NCBI RefSeq assembly: GCF_001571265.1
Contig: NZ_BCTL01000046.1
Span: 1-50,805 of the forward strand
Direction of reading: 5' to 3'
Source of the DNA: Cedecea neteri NBRC 105707 = ATCC 33855
Lineage (GTDB): Bacteria > Pseudomonadota > Gammaproteobacteria > Enterobacterales > Enterobacteriaceae
DNA: 50,805 nucleotides
In this document: in pieces, positions 8,977 to 17,121 of the stretch
Position numbering within the stretch: the first letter of the stretch is position 1
Layout of the letters: the number at the start of each line of letters is the position of its first letter
Program-made: the position numbers and the translations under genes
Notes under the pieces: generated by a model
Seen by the model: the letters and a program-made list of their open reading frames with translations, nothing else
Database searches by the model: none
Told to the model about the DNA's origin: nothing

Positions 8977-8990
8977 CTGCGCTTCCGCCA
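8977..8990 (+). other. Attachment site: 3' end of tRNA-Ser(UGA) (serT)
   Basis: CTGCGCTTCCGCCA is identical to the last 14 bases of E. coli serT, including CCA; the match stops just upstream, as expected where element DNA joins the core. In E. coli, serT lies roughly 30 kb upstream of agp, in the same neighbourhood as here. A terminator follows immediately. A caveat is that TGGCGGA at 8970-8976 makes a perfect inverted repeat with TCCGCCA, so the motif could have another origin. Confidence 0.6.
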
Positions 8991-8997
8991 ACATTCG

Positions 8998-9027
8998 AAG
9001 GGGTTGCCGAAAGGCAGCCCCTTTTGC
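8998..9027 (+). terminator. Rho-independent terminator, probably formerly of serT
   Basis: GGGGTTGCC-GAAA-GGCAGCCCC (9000-9021, one G-T pair) is followed by TTTTGCTTT. It sits 7 bases after the tRNA 3'-end copy and is oriented like serT. It looks like the original tRNA terminator, now separated from the intact tRNA gene by the inserted element. Confidence 0.8.
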
Positions 9028-9069
9028 TTTGGTCCAGACGCGGCATGTCGAATGTGCAGATTTTGTACA

Positions 9070-9408
9070 TCATCCCTGCGTACCTTTAGCCTTCCTGTAA
9101 GTTCCTGGCGACATCTTAAAGCTGCGGGTAAACAGCCGGTTAAAACTCTGCTGTGAATCAAAACCGTACTTTACCGAAATATCTACGATTCGTTCCTGGG
9201 TATTTTTGAGATCTTGTGCCGCCAGCTGTAATTTCCTGATTCTGATGTAGCGGCCTATACTTTCGCCTTTGTGATATAAAAAAATCCTCTGGAAGTGCCA
9301 TTTGGAATAACCAGAATAGCGAGCAATATCCTCTATTCGTAATCGTCGGTGAATATTGTTATCGATCCACCCGGTGATGGTTTCAATAACTTTGGCGGAA
9401 ATTTTCAT
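9070..9408 (-). CDS. RamA/SoxS/MarA-like AraC-family activator
   Basis: 112 residues, the size of the single-domain MarA/SoxS/RamA group. The start MKISAKVIETITGWID aligns by eye with RamA (MTISAQVIDTIVEWID). Two helix-turn-helix units are visible: IEDIARYSGYSKWHFQRIF (about 30-48) and the AraC signature VDISVKYGFDSQQSFNRLF (about 78-97). Members of this group activate efflux (acrAB-tolC), micF and redox genes in response to drugs or oxidants. The ATG at 9408 follows AGAGAG; the longer upstream frame is not family-like. No ramR or romA is beside it, so it is a paralogue of uncertain regulon. Confidence 0.8.
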   Translation of the reverse strand: MKISAKVIETITGWIDNNIHRRLRIEDIARYSGYSKWHFQRIFLYHKGESIGRYIRIRKLQLAAQDLKNTQERIVDISVKYGFDSQQSFNRLFTRSFKMSPGTYRKAKGTQG

Positions 9409-9767
9409 GCTTTTATCTCTCTGTGTTAGCAAACGCTTATTTACGCATTGAACGCTGCAGAAGTGACTTAATGAAATGTCGAAGGTGGCAAGATAAAAAA
9501 TAATGATCGAGATCTTTGGTTTTATCTGTATGACAACGCTTGATGTTGTTTTTATATAAGGGTGGTTTCGTATGGTGTGTTGAATGTATGTTTTTAACGT
9601 ATGTATTATTGCAGACGTTAAAATCACCCTTTTCGTACAGGCATGCTTTAAAATCATGGACTCCCGTTGAGGAGGGAGGTGCCGCGAAGATAAAAACCAG
9701 ACTAAGAGCGATCTTCATCACTGAGCTTCGGCCTGCTGTTTTAATCAACACGCGATGGCATAAGAAA
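9409..9767. other. Non-coding stretch upstream of the RamA-like gene
   Basis: About 360 AT-rich bases between the RamA-like start and the ancestral stop of the mipA-like gene. It should hold the RamA-like promoter. I see no marbox or TetR palindrome that I would defend, and open frames here have no coding character. Confidence 0.4.
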
Positions 9768-10557
9768 TCAGAAGGTATAATTGACGGCAAGCATGCCGGT
9801 TGTGCCGTCTTTTCTCATGACGATGGGGCTGTTGGATGCCTTCTTATTAAGCCAGGCGTAGCCCAGGCTAAACAAGCCTCCCCCAGTGTTCGCTGAACTG
9901 ATGGGTCAGCGTCAGGCTGGTGTCCGTGCCGTAAAACCCACCGGCGCTGCTGTAGCGCGAGAAACCGGAACGGCTGTGCTGCTGCTCATTGACCCCATAC
10001 CAGGTATTCATATAACGGGCATCGCCGAACAACGCGCTGGTCTGAAATGTCAGCGTATTATCCTCGTTCATAATAGGAATATAATTAATTGATGTGGAAT
10101 AAGACACGCCCTGGCCATCATTCAGCGGTAGCGTTGTTTTTCCTTCGAATACCAGCCACGGGGCCAGTGCCCAGCCGAGTGCAATACCCGAATTAACCGT
10201 AGATGAAATATCGCCCATGCCTTTAAGTTTATCGGAGCCTTTGCGCCAGCCTGAATTTTTATCCGTGCGGCCGGAGTCATAACCTAGTGTGGGTTCTATA
10301 TATAAACCATTATCGCTTTGAAGATGTATGCCAAGCCCATTCATCGAATCAAAGAAAATATTGTCTTTCTGGATGTGAATCAGCGGAATAATAGTGGAAC
10401 TCTGCTCATTGGCGCCGCTATAGCGCGGAGAAGACATGGCGCCCAGACCAAAAGTAATAGTGGTTTCATCAGCATTAAATTCACTTGCATACGCAGATGA
10501 AATACCGGAGATTAGCAGCGGTGCGATTAGGTATTTTATGCTTTTCTTCGTTAACAT
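9768..10557 (-). pseudogene. MipA/OmpV-family outer-membrane protein, +1 frameshift near the 3' end
   Basis: The gene starts with a clear signal peptide (MLTKKSIKYLI...SSAYA) and MipA/OmpV features (FGLGAMSSPRYSGA; alternating beta-strand sequence). The frame stops at 9868 after HQFSEHWGRLV. Removing one base from the run of five C at 9880-9884 (G on the coding strand) restores WGGLFSLGYAWLNKKASNSP and continues to TGA at 9768, ending in NYTF, the C-terminal Phe needed for outer-membrane assembly. As read, the protein lacks its last beta-strands and should not assemble. Start chosen at 10557, after GAGAA; an ATG four codons upstream is possible. MipA-type genes often sit beside two-component systems, as here. 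Confidence 0.75.
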
Positions 10558-10682
10558 TATGATTCTCATCGTCAGGTGTTTATATTTTTGTGCATACTTA
10601 ACTCAGTAAGTAAAAGGATTATGCTGGGGGCTTATCAATGAACAACCAGGGATTTGTGAAGAAACTGTCAAGGTAACATTAA

Positions 10683-11381
10683 ATGAAAAATAAACGGGTC
10701 CTGGTGATTGAAGACGACGCTGATGCGGCAAATGTGTTAGAGGCCTATCTTAAACGCGAAGGCTATAGCGTTTCGGTGGCGGGCGATGGCCTGTCAGGCA
10801 TGAACACGGTGGTAACCTGGAAACCCGATATTATTTTGCTGGATGTCATGCTTCCCGGGATGAACGGCACGGAAATCCTTGCTGCCGTCAGGCGAAAGGG
10901 CAATACCCCGGTCATCATGATCACCGCGATGGGCGAACCCTATGACAAGATCGGGGCTTTACGCTATGGCGCCGATGACTACGTGGTCAAGCCCTACAAT
11001 CCCGGTGAGGTTATGGCCCGGGTGCAGGCCGTGCTCAGGCGCAGCCAGGCCAACCAACTCCCCGCAGAAGATATTTTACGCTGGGGTCCACTGGAAGTGG
11101 ATGTCACCAATATGGTGGCACAGGCTTTGCCCGAGGGAGCTTCCCCGTTGCGCCTGGATTTAACGCTCACCGAGTTTTCTATTTTGAAAACGCTAATGCG
11201 CGCCCCGACGAGGCCGCTCAGCCGCCAGTTTTTGCTTGAAGAGTGCCTCCCGGAAAGCGACGCTCTGGAGCGAGTGGTCGACACGCATGTTTATAATTTA
11301 AGGAAAAAGCTTGAGGCGGCGGGAATTGATAATCTGATCCTGAACGTGCGTGGCATCGGCTACAGGTTCTGCAAACCATGA
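10683..11381 (+). CDS. OmpR-family response regulator
   Basis: 232 residues: receiver domain (1-115) with acidic pocket Glu10-Asp11-Asp12, phosphoacceptor Asp54 in LLDVMLPG, a Thr in MITAMG and Lys in VVKPY; then a winged-helix DNA-binding domain (about 130-230) with LTLTEFSILKTLM and VDTHVYNLRKKL. The stop overlaps the kinase start by 4 bases. It is divergent from the MipA/OmpV-like gene across about 125 bases and probably controls it. Sequence style is near BaeR/AdeR/SmeR-type regulators of envelope stress or efflux; the signal is unknown. Confidence 0.88.
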   Translation: MKNKRVLVIEDDADAANVLEAYLKREGYSVSVAGDGLSGMNTVVTWKPDIILLDVMLPGMNGTEILAAVRRKGNTPVIMITAMGEPYDKIGALRYGADDYVVKPYNPGEVMARVQAVLRRSQANQLPAEDILRWGPLEVDVTNMVAQALPEGASPLRLDLTLTEFSILKTLMRAPTRPLSRQFLLEECLPESDALERVVDTHVYNLRKKLEAAGIDNLILNVRGIGYRFCKP

Positions 11382-12565
11382 AAGATAAAAAGAGCAAATC
11401 TCTCCTGCTGTGGATATCGATTCGTATCATCGTGGTGGCCGTCAGCGTCCTGTTTTTCATTGTGCTGGCGATGTGGAGCATCTACGCGGTTCAGTATTAC
11501 TGGGTTGTGCATCATATGTCGCCTGCCGCTTATCAGGAGTTCCTGACGCTGCGGGCGGATCCTGATTTAGACATTGTCCGTTTTCATCAAATTGTCGATG
11601 CCCGCTGGGGAATCGAATACAGCACGCCTTCCATTAGCTCACTTAACTGGGGCTGGCTGTTCATCTTTATTTCGATGGCGACCCCGTTTGTTATCGTCAG
11701 CTGTTTACGGGCCACACGCCCGCTTGCCGCACAATTTCGCAGCCTCACGGACGTCGCAGAGATTGTTGCTCAAGGGGATTTCAATCAGCAGGCGAAAAGG
11801 GTGGATGAATGTCCGGCTGAGGTGACTCGCTTTGCCAGCAACTTTAATAAAATGATCAGCCAACTGGCGCTGTACGAACGTGAACTTAAGGCTTCGCATG
11901 TGGCCGCCGCGCATGAGCTGCGTTCACCGTTAACCGCAGCAATGGGGCGGCTGCAGGGCATGATCGATAATGTGTTTCCGGCGGATGAAAAACAGCTGAA
12001 CATGGTGATGACACAGCTGAAAAACCTCAGTCACCTCACCGATGATTTGCATCTCCTTTCCCTGGCGAGCGCGGGGCAATTATCGCTTCATTACAGCGTA
12101 TTCGCGCTTTCTGAAGTCCTGAATGAGCGGGTCGCATGGCTAAAACCCCAGCTGGAAGCTGCCGGGATGTCCGTCCTGGTTGAGGCAGAAGATGAATTCT
12201 ATTACTCAGGAGATGAAGCCCGCCTGGGGCAGGTCTTCACCATTATCATTGAGAATATGCTTCGCTATTGCAGCAGGGGCGATCGCATGTTCATTCGTTT
12301 TCGCCACCTTGAGCAGCACATTGCGATAACGTTTCAGGATACCGGGCCAGGCGTCTCGGAGGATTATTTGCCCCATATTTTCGAGCGCTTCACGCGTGGA
12401 GAACGCTCGCGGGCCAGAGACTCAGGCGGCAGCGGGCTGGGGCTTTCTATTGCCAGAGAAATCTGTCACGCGCACCAGGGAGATATCCGCGCCAGCCTGC
12501 CTGCTGAAGGCGGGTTGCTGATGACGATAAATTTGCCCGTGCCGCTCAGCGAAGATGAACCTTGA
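11378..12565 (+). CDS. Membrane sensor histidine kinase
   Basis: 395 residues. Two membrane segments (about 12-42 and 92-112) bracket a short periplasmic sensor of about 50 residues. A HAMP linker (about 112-165), the dimerisation/phosphoacceptor box with His179 in AAHELRSPL, and the ATPase domain with N-box (IIENMLRY), G1 (DTGPGV), F and G2 (GGSGLGLS) boxes follow. It pairs with the overlapping response regulator. Note that the usual N-box NLLxNA is IIENMLRY here, still with its Asn. Confidence 0.88.
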   Translation: MKDKKSKSLLLWISIRIIVVAVSVLFFIVLAMWSIYAVQYYWVVHHMSPAAYQEFLTLRADPDLDIVRFHQIVDARWGIEYSTPSISSLNWGWLFIFISMATPFVIVSCLRATRPLAAQFRSLTDVAEIVAQGDFNQQAKRVDECPAEVTRFASNFNKMISQLALYERELKASHVAAAHELRSPLTAAMGRLQGMIDNVFPADEKQLNMVMTQLKNLSHLTDDLHLLSLASAGQLSLHYSVFALSEVLNERVAWLKPQLEAAGMSVLVEAEDEFYYSGDEARLGQVFTIIIENMLRYCSRGDRMFIRFRHLEQHIAITFQDTGPGVSEDYLPHIFERFTRGERSRARDSGGSGLGLSIAREICHAHQGDIRASLPAEGGLLMTINLPVPLSEDEP

Positions 12566-12566
12566 C

Positions 12567-13349
12567 TTACTCGTACCATGCCGGTGCCAGCGAAAACTGC
12601 CGCCAGACGTCGGGATCGTGCCCGGGAATCAATTTCGCCGCGTGTTGCCCGGTTAGCGCCCGCAGTTTTGCCACCGAGCGTGCGGCGTCGCTGGCAGAAG
12701 TCATCAAGCCCGGAAGCGCACGGTCATAAAAATGATCCAGCGTATAGGCGGCATCAATCGCCAGCGTGAAGGCCTGGCCGCTGGCGAGCGTTACCAGGAA
12801 TGACTGATGCCCTGGAGAGTGCCCCGGCGTTGAGACGCAGCGCAGCGTCCCGTCGCCGTACAGATCAAAGCCGTCCTCATCCAGCAATTTCCAGTTGAGG
12901 TTCGGGCGGGCAAAATCATTGCGGCAATAGGCGCCTGCGGTGAACCAGTCAGGCTGAAAGGCATAGTCGTATTCCTGCCTTTGGACGATATGCAAGGCGT
13001 TTGGGAAGCGTCCAATCGCGCCTGTGTGGTCAGAATGCAGATGAGAAAGTAATACATAGCGAATATCTTCTGGCTGAATGCCCAGCGCACCCAGCTGTGC
13101 CACGCATCCCTGTTCTTCGGTCATTAACGGCTGATAATGATCCACCGTATCTCCCCAGTATGCATGAGGATTGGCCAGCCCTTCGGCGGCAAGCCCCCCA
13201 TCGATAATGACGTGGCCCCTGGGATGCGTCAGAAGGAACCAGGGAACGGGGATTTCGTAGCTGCTACCTTCCCCTTGATTCATCCTGATATCGTGATACT
13301 TGCAGCGTTGAGTACCGGACTGAAACAGATAAAGCCTGATCTCTGACAT
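12567..13349 (-). CDS. AHL-lactonase-like metallo-beta-lactamase-fold hydrolase
   Basis: 260 residues, no signal peptide. The metal motif HLHSDH (His103, His105, Asp107, His108), His177 in TPGHSPGHQ, Asp199 and His244 in PGHD are all present, and Tyr202 follows Asp199 as the catalytic Tyr does in AiiA. The surroundings (VQRQEYDYA, LNWKLLDED, TIDASYT-like AIDAAYT) follow AiiA/AttM/AhlD lactonases. It likely opens the lactone ring of N-acyl-homoserine lactones or a related lactone, acting in the cytoplasm. GGAG precedes the ATG. Divergent from a LysR-type regulator. Confidence 0.8.
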   Translation of the reverse strand: MSEIRLYLFQSGTQRCKYHDIRMNQGEGSSYEIPVPWFLLTHPRGHVIIDGGLAAEGLANPHAYWGDTVDHYQPLMTEEQGCVAQLGALGIQPEDIRYVLLSHLHSDHTGAIGRFPNALHIVQRQEYDYAFQPDWFTAGAYCRNDFARPNLNWKLLDEDGFDLYGDGTLRCVSTPGHSPGHQSFLVTLASGQAFTLAIDAAYTLDHFYDRALPGLMTSASDAARSVAKLRALTGQHAAKLIPGHDPDVWRQFSLAPAWYE

Positions 13350-13456
13350 GATATTTCTCCTGATTAATAAGGGCTAAAAGCGCGCTATAAGCACCACCAG
13401 GTATCAGTTTTATCTAAATCGTACTGGCGCAGTAGGTCTCTGCCGCTGCTTTCATC

Positions 13457-13473
13457 TATCGGATAAACCGATA
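13457..13473. promoter_or_regulatory. Candidate LysR operator in the lactonase/lysR intergenic region
   Basis: Perfect inverted repeat TATCGG-ATAAA-CCGATA, 10 bases before the LysR-type gene. Its position fits autoregulation and control of the divergent lactonase gene. Assignment to this LysR protein is inference. Confidence 0.5.
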
Positions 13474-13483
13474 TACTGAGCGA

Positions 13484-14389
13484 ATGGATCTTTTGGCGGC
13501 AATGCGCATCTATGTGCGGGTGGTAGAGCGGGGCAGTATGTCCGCCGCCGCGCGCGATATTGGCATCGGACAGCCGGCGGTGAGTGAGAGGATAGAGCGG
13601 CTGGAGGCTCACCTTGGCACCCGTCTGCTGCGGCGAAACACGCGCCGAATGTCCCTGACCGACAGCGGCGCTTTATTCTATGAGCGCAGTAAAGTCGCGA
13701 TTTCAGCGGCAGATCTTGCGCTGGCGGTCGTGGATGAGCGGGTGGCATTAAAAGGGCTGATTCGTATCGCGGCGCCCTATGGCGCGGGGGAGGAAGTCCT
13801 GATGCCCGCCTTGTTAAAGCTGAGAGCAAAATACCCTGAGCTAAATATTGAGCTGATCCTGAATGATCGTGTCATCGATCCGGTGACGGAAGGCGTCGAT
13901 ATTTCGTTGCGGCTTGGCGACCCCGGCGAGGGCGATTTTGTGGCGCATCCGCTGGGTGATGTGCGGCGGGTGCTGGTTGCTTCGCCAGATTATCTGATGC
14001 GAAACGGTACGCCAGCCTCTCCGGATGAACTTATCCATCACGCCTTTGCGCGAGTTTCCGGCCTGTTTAACGACGGCCGTCTGCCGCTTATTTCGCAAAA
14101 TAACCAGATTGTTAGTGCCCGCCTGAACGTGGTGTTCAGCGCTAATCACTGGCGGCCGCTTTACACGATCCTGAGGGCAGGGGAAGCCATCGGCGTGCTG
14201 CAGTATCCGGTATGCCAACAAGCGCTGCAAAGCGGCCAGCTCGTCTCGCTGCTGCCGGAATACACCGTCCCGTCGTTCAGCGCCTTTTTACTTTATCCGC
14301 CGATCAACAAAGCCTCCCGCGAGGTCAGCGCCTGTGTTGCTTTCCTGAAAAGCGAGCTCGCAGAGACGTTGCAGGAGAATATTACCTAA
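13484..14389 (+). CDS. LysR-family transcriptional regulator
   Basis: 301 residues, normal for the family. The N-terminal winged helix (residues 1-60) has the LysR signature GSMSAAARDIGIGQPAVSERIERLEAHLGTRLLRR. The C-terminal part is a two-lobed effector domain (about 90-295). It resembles the group of regulators that control a divergent single enzyme gene (the lactonase here). The effector is unknown; a lactone or its hydrolysis product is a reasonable guess. Confidence 0.85.
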   Translation: MDLLAAMRIYVRVVERGSMSAAARDIGIGQPAVSERIERLEAHLGTRLLRRNTRRMSLTDSGALFYERSKVAISAADLALAVVDERVALKGLIRIAAPYGAGEEVLMPALLKLRAKYPELNIELILNDRVIDPVTEGVDISLRLGDPGEGDFVAHPLGDVRRVLVASPDYLMRNGTPASPDELIHHAFARVSGLFNDGRLPLISQNNQIVSARLNVVFSANHWRPLYTILRAGEAIGVLQYPVCQQALQSGQLVSLLPEYTVPSFSAFLLYPPINKASREVSACVAFLKSELAETLQENIT

Positions 14390-14393
14390 CCTC

Positions 14394-16700
14394 TCAGGCT
14401 ACGAAAGCCGGTGGATCAAACGCGGTAATCGGCGGGAGTACTTCGCGCCAAAGCTCTATTTCCACCCGGCAGCTTTGGGCGCTACAGCCCTGACCTAGGC
14501 GCGAAGAACCGCGATCCTCGGTCAATACGTTCGGGTTACCGTGCTTGTCCAGCGAACCTGGCATGGAAGGATCCAGTGGGTCATACCAGGCGCCGGTCGA
14601 GATCTGAACCACGCCCGGCAGGATCTGGTCGCTGATATGGACGCCGGCCAGAATGGCCCCCCGACCATTGAAGACCTTTACCACCTCCCCTTCCTGAATG
14701 CCGCGTTTTTGCGCATCGGTTGGGTGCATCCACAGCGGCTCGCGCCCCTGAATTTTCGTGGCCCGGCTAACGCTGCCGTGGTCGTACTGACTGTGCAGTC
14801 GGGTGCGTGGCTGGCTGGAAAGCAGATGTAAAGGCCAGTGCTTAGCCTGCTGTTGCTGATAAGCCGCCTCTTCTTCATCCCAAAACGGAAAGCCCGGGCA
14901 CTCCCGATAGCCGAACCCGGCCACGGTCGCTGAATAAAGCTCGATTTTTCCCGACGGCGTGGACAGCGGAAAGCGATCGGGATCGGCGCGAAAATCGGCC
15001 AGGAAGATTTGTGGCTCAGTGGGAGGCGTGAACTCCAGTTTGCCCTGTTCCCAGAAGGTGTCAAAAGAGGGAAGCTCCACGCCATCTTCCTGCGCTCTCT
15101 CCCGCGAAGATTCATACAGATGCGGCAACCAGTCAGCTGCGGTACGTCCTTCGCTGAAGGTTTCGTAAAAGCCCAGCCTTTTCGCCAGCCCGCAGAAAAT
15201 GGTGTAGTCATCCTGAGCTTCAGCCAGCGCCGGTATTTGCTGGCGCATGGCAATCATAAAGCCGTCGTGGCTGCCGCTGCCGATATCGTCGCGCTCGAGG
15301 GAAGTGGTCACCGGCAGCACAATATCGGAAAACTTTGCCTGCGCCGTCCAGTACTGCTCGTGGGCAACGATGGTTTCCGGGCAGCGCCAGGCTTCAACCA
15401 GGCGGTTGAGATCCTGATGATGATGGAAAGCGTTGCCGCCCGCCCAGTAGACGAGGCGGATGTCGGGATAATGGCAAAGCTTGCCATCAAATTCATATTC
15501 ACCGCCGGGATTCAGCAGCATGTCCGATAAGCGAGCTACAGGGATTGCCGTTTTTATCTTGTTCTCACCGGCAGGAAGGCGAGGGCCAGAGAAAGGCACC
15601 CGTGCAGCCCCGGCAAGGTTGGTACAGGCATAGCCGAAAGCCAAACCTCCCCCGGGCGTACCAATCTGGCCAAGCAGGGAAGTCAGCGCCACGGTTGCCC
15701 AGTACGCCTGTTCTCCCTGGCGGGCGCGCTGAATGGACCAGGAAATATTGATCATCGTGCGCTTGCCCGCCATGGTACGAGCCAGCGTTAAGATTTGTTC
15801 GGCATCAATGCCGGTAATGCCTGCCGCCCAGTCTGCGGTTTTAGGCACGCCGTCGTGTTCGCCGAAAAGATAACGGCGCAGCTGCTCGAAGCCGACGGTA
15901 TGGCTGCTGATAAAGGCCATATCGTGTAGGGACTCTGCAATCAGCGTATGGCAAAGCGCCAGCAGCAGTGCTGTATCTGTGCCGGGGCGAATCGCCAGCC
16001 AGCGGGCGCTTTCTACTGCACTGAGATCGTTTTGTACCGGGCTGATGTTCACGAACTGCACGCCATTTTGCTCAAGACGTTCAAGCCAGTGCTTCAGCAT
16101 GTGGTCGTTTGCGCCACCGCCGTTTACCTGAGCGTTTCTGAGCGGCAACCCGCCGATGGCCACGAACATCTCGCAATGTTCTGCCAGCACCGAGAAATGA
16201 GTGTGTTGCTTATGCAGCGGGCTTAACGGGCCAAGAATATGCGGAAGGATCCGTTCTCCGGCCGCGCTGCTGTAGGTATTTGTACTGGCGGTGTAGCCGC
16301 CAAAGCCTTTAAGAAAACGGTGCAGCTGGCTTTGGGCATGGTGAAAGCGCCCGGCGCTGGCCCAGCCGTAAGAGCCGCCAAAAATCGCCTCGTTGCCAAA
16401 GCGTTCCTGCACTGAACGGAGATCTCGCGCCAGCAGATCCAGCGCCTGCTCCCAGCTCACCTCGACAAACGGTTCTTTGCCCCGGCCTTCACGAGAAGCC
16501 GGGCCGTTTTGCAGATAGCCCAGGCGAACCGCCGGGCGGCGAATACGCGTATTGCCGGTGACAGCGTCCGCCAGAGACTGTCCGATACGGGAAGGATTTT
16601 TGTCCCAGGATACGGGAGAAATGGCGGCAATACGCTTGCCTTCGGTGGTGACCTGGTAGGTTCCCCAGTGCATTACCGCCAGCTGATGTTCCGCTTTCAT
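14394..16700 (-). CDS. BisC/TorZ-class molybdopterin oxidoreductase
   Basis: 768 residues from the chosen ATG, close to E. coli BisC (777). The order of motifs follows the DMSO-reductase family: HWGTYQV start, VSWEQALD, GGSYGWASAGRFHHAQSQ, the Mo-ligand Ser region TNTYSSAAGERILP, GTDTALLLAL, GQIGTPGGG, WAGGNAFHHHQD, and the molybdopterin-guanine-dinucleotide C-terminal domain. No N-terminal Fe-S cysteine cluster and no twin-arginine signal are seen, so it is probably cytoplasmic, as BisC is. Likely substrates are S- or N-oxides (biotin sulfoxide, methionine sulfoxide). An upstream in-frame ATG at 16772 is possible but adds a non-family extension. Confidence 0.8.
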   Translation of the reverse strand: MKAEHQLAVMHWGTYQVTTEGKRIAAISPVSWDKNPSRIGQSLADAVTGNTRIRRPAVRLGYLQNGPASREGRGKEPFVEVSWEQALDLLARDLRSVQERFGNEAIFGGSYGWASAGRFHHAQSQLHRFLKGFGGYTASTNTYSSAAGERILPHILGPLSPLHKQHTHFSVLAEHCEMFVAIGGLPLRNAQVNGGGANDHMLKHWLERLEQNGVQFVNISPVQNDLSAVESARWLAIRPGTDTALLLALCHTLIAESLHDMAFISSHTVGFEQLRRYLFGEHDGVPKTADWAAGITGIDAEQILTLARTMAGKRTMINISWSIQRARQGEQAYWATVALTSLLGQIGTPGGGLAFGYACTNLAGAARVPFSGPRLPAGENKIKTAIPVARLSDMLLNPGGEYEFDGKLCHYPDIRLVYWAGGNAFHHHQDLNRLVEAWRCPETIVAHEQYWTAQAKFSDIVLPVTTSLERDDIGSGSHDGFMIAMRQQIPALAEAQDDYTIFCGLAKRLGFYETFSEGRTAADWLPHLYESSRERAQEDGVELPSFDTFWEQGKLEFTPPTEPQIFLADFRADPDRFPLSTPSGKIELYSATVAGFGYRECPGFPFWDEEEAAYQQQQAKHWPLHLLSSQPRTRLHSQYDHGSVSRATKIQGREPLWMHPTDAQKRGIQEGEVVKVFNGRGAILAGVHISDQILPGVVQISTGAWYDPLDPSMPGSLDKHGNPNVLTEDRGSSRLGQGCSAQSCRVEIELWREVLPPITAFDPPAFVA

Positions 16701-17121
16701 GCTTATACCGCGCGTTATCGATAGGGCTAAAGCGGCATCATACGGGGAGGTGGGAGCAAAGAGGAAATTCATCTGGCGATGAAAAATCAGGTAAATGGGC
16801 AGAACTTTAGCGAATACTGTTTCATTTATATAGACTGGCAGGATTTATAATTAACCGGTGAGGATATATCGTCGTTTAATTTTATTTTAAGGTGTTTTTG
16901 TTGTGCTGAGAAATTAATTAACCCGCAAGTTTAATGTGGTTGAATTATTTTCTTGTTGTATGTTTTACATGTGTTTTTTTCATGTTCATCCACCTCATTC
17001 TAAAGTGACTTAATGCCATCGCTGTGAAAGTATAAGATATATCTATTTTTTATTTTGGCTTGATAAAGCTTGTTGTCATGCTGTCGCTTTAGTGAACGAT
17101 GAATACAGGATAATTATAGCA
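16701..17121. other. Divergent promoter region between the molybdoenzyme and sugar operon
   Basis: About 420 bases, notably AT-rich for this part of the window, with no gene. It must carry the promoters of both neighbours. A TGTGA half-site near 17022 and a TATAAGATATAT stretch just after it are compatible with CRP-activated transcription of the sugar operon, but the second CRP half is poor. Confidence 0.4.

Larger units (their letters stand above)
1..8990. mobile_element. Integrative mobilizable element at serT (right part)
   Basis: The stretch is clearly more AT-rich than the DNA to its right. It carries a tyrosine integrase at its right edge, a MobQ-type relaxase with an oriT, accessory mobilization genes and cargo (PilV-like adhesin, protease, small membrane proteins). 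The right border is a 14-base copy of the tRNA-Ser(UGA) 3' end at 8977-8990. No conjugative type IV secretion genes are visible, so it would need a helper to transfer. The left border is not in the window, so total size is unknown. Naming it an IME is inference from gene content. Confidence 0.75.

Noticed and set aside
8961-8990. Similarity of GGCGGACT to the anticodon arm of tRNA-Asn
   Set aside because: Only about 8 bases match and no tRNA arms fold around it; the serT 3'-end match with CCA and following terminator is better.
13001-13346. Plus-strand frames inside the lactonase gene
   Set aside because: Antisense to a protein with all catalytic residues; no ribosome sites or family features.
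16900-17091. CRP site for the sugar operon
   Set aside because: Only one TGTGA half is convincing; the second half is poor, so it is mentioned in the region note and not as a site.
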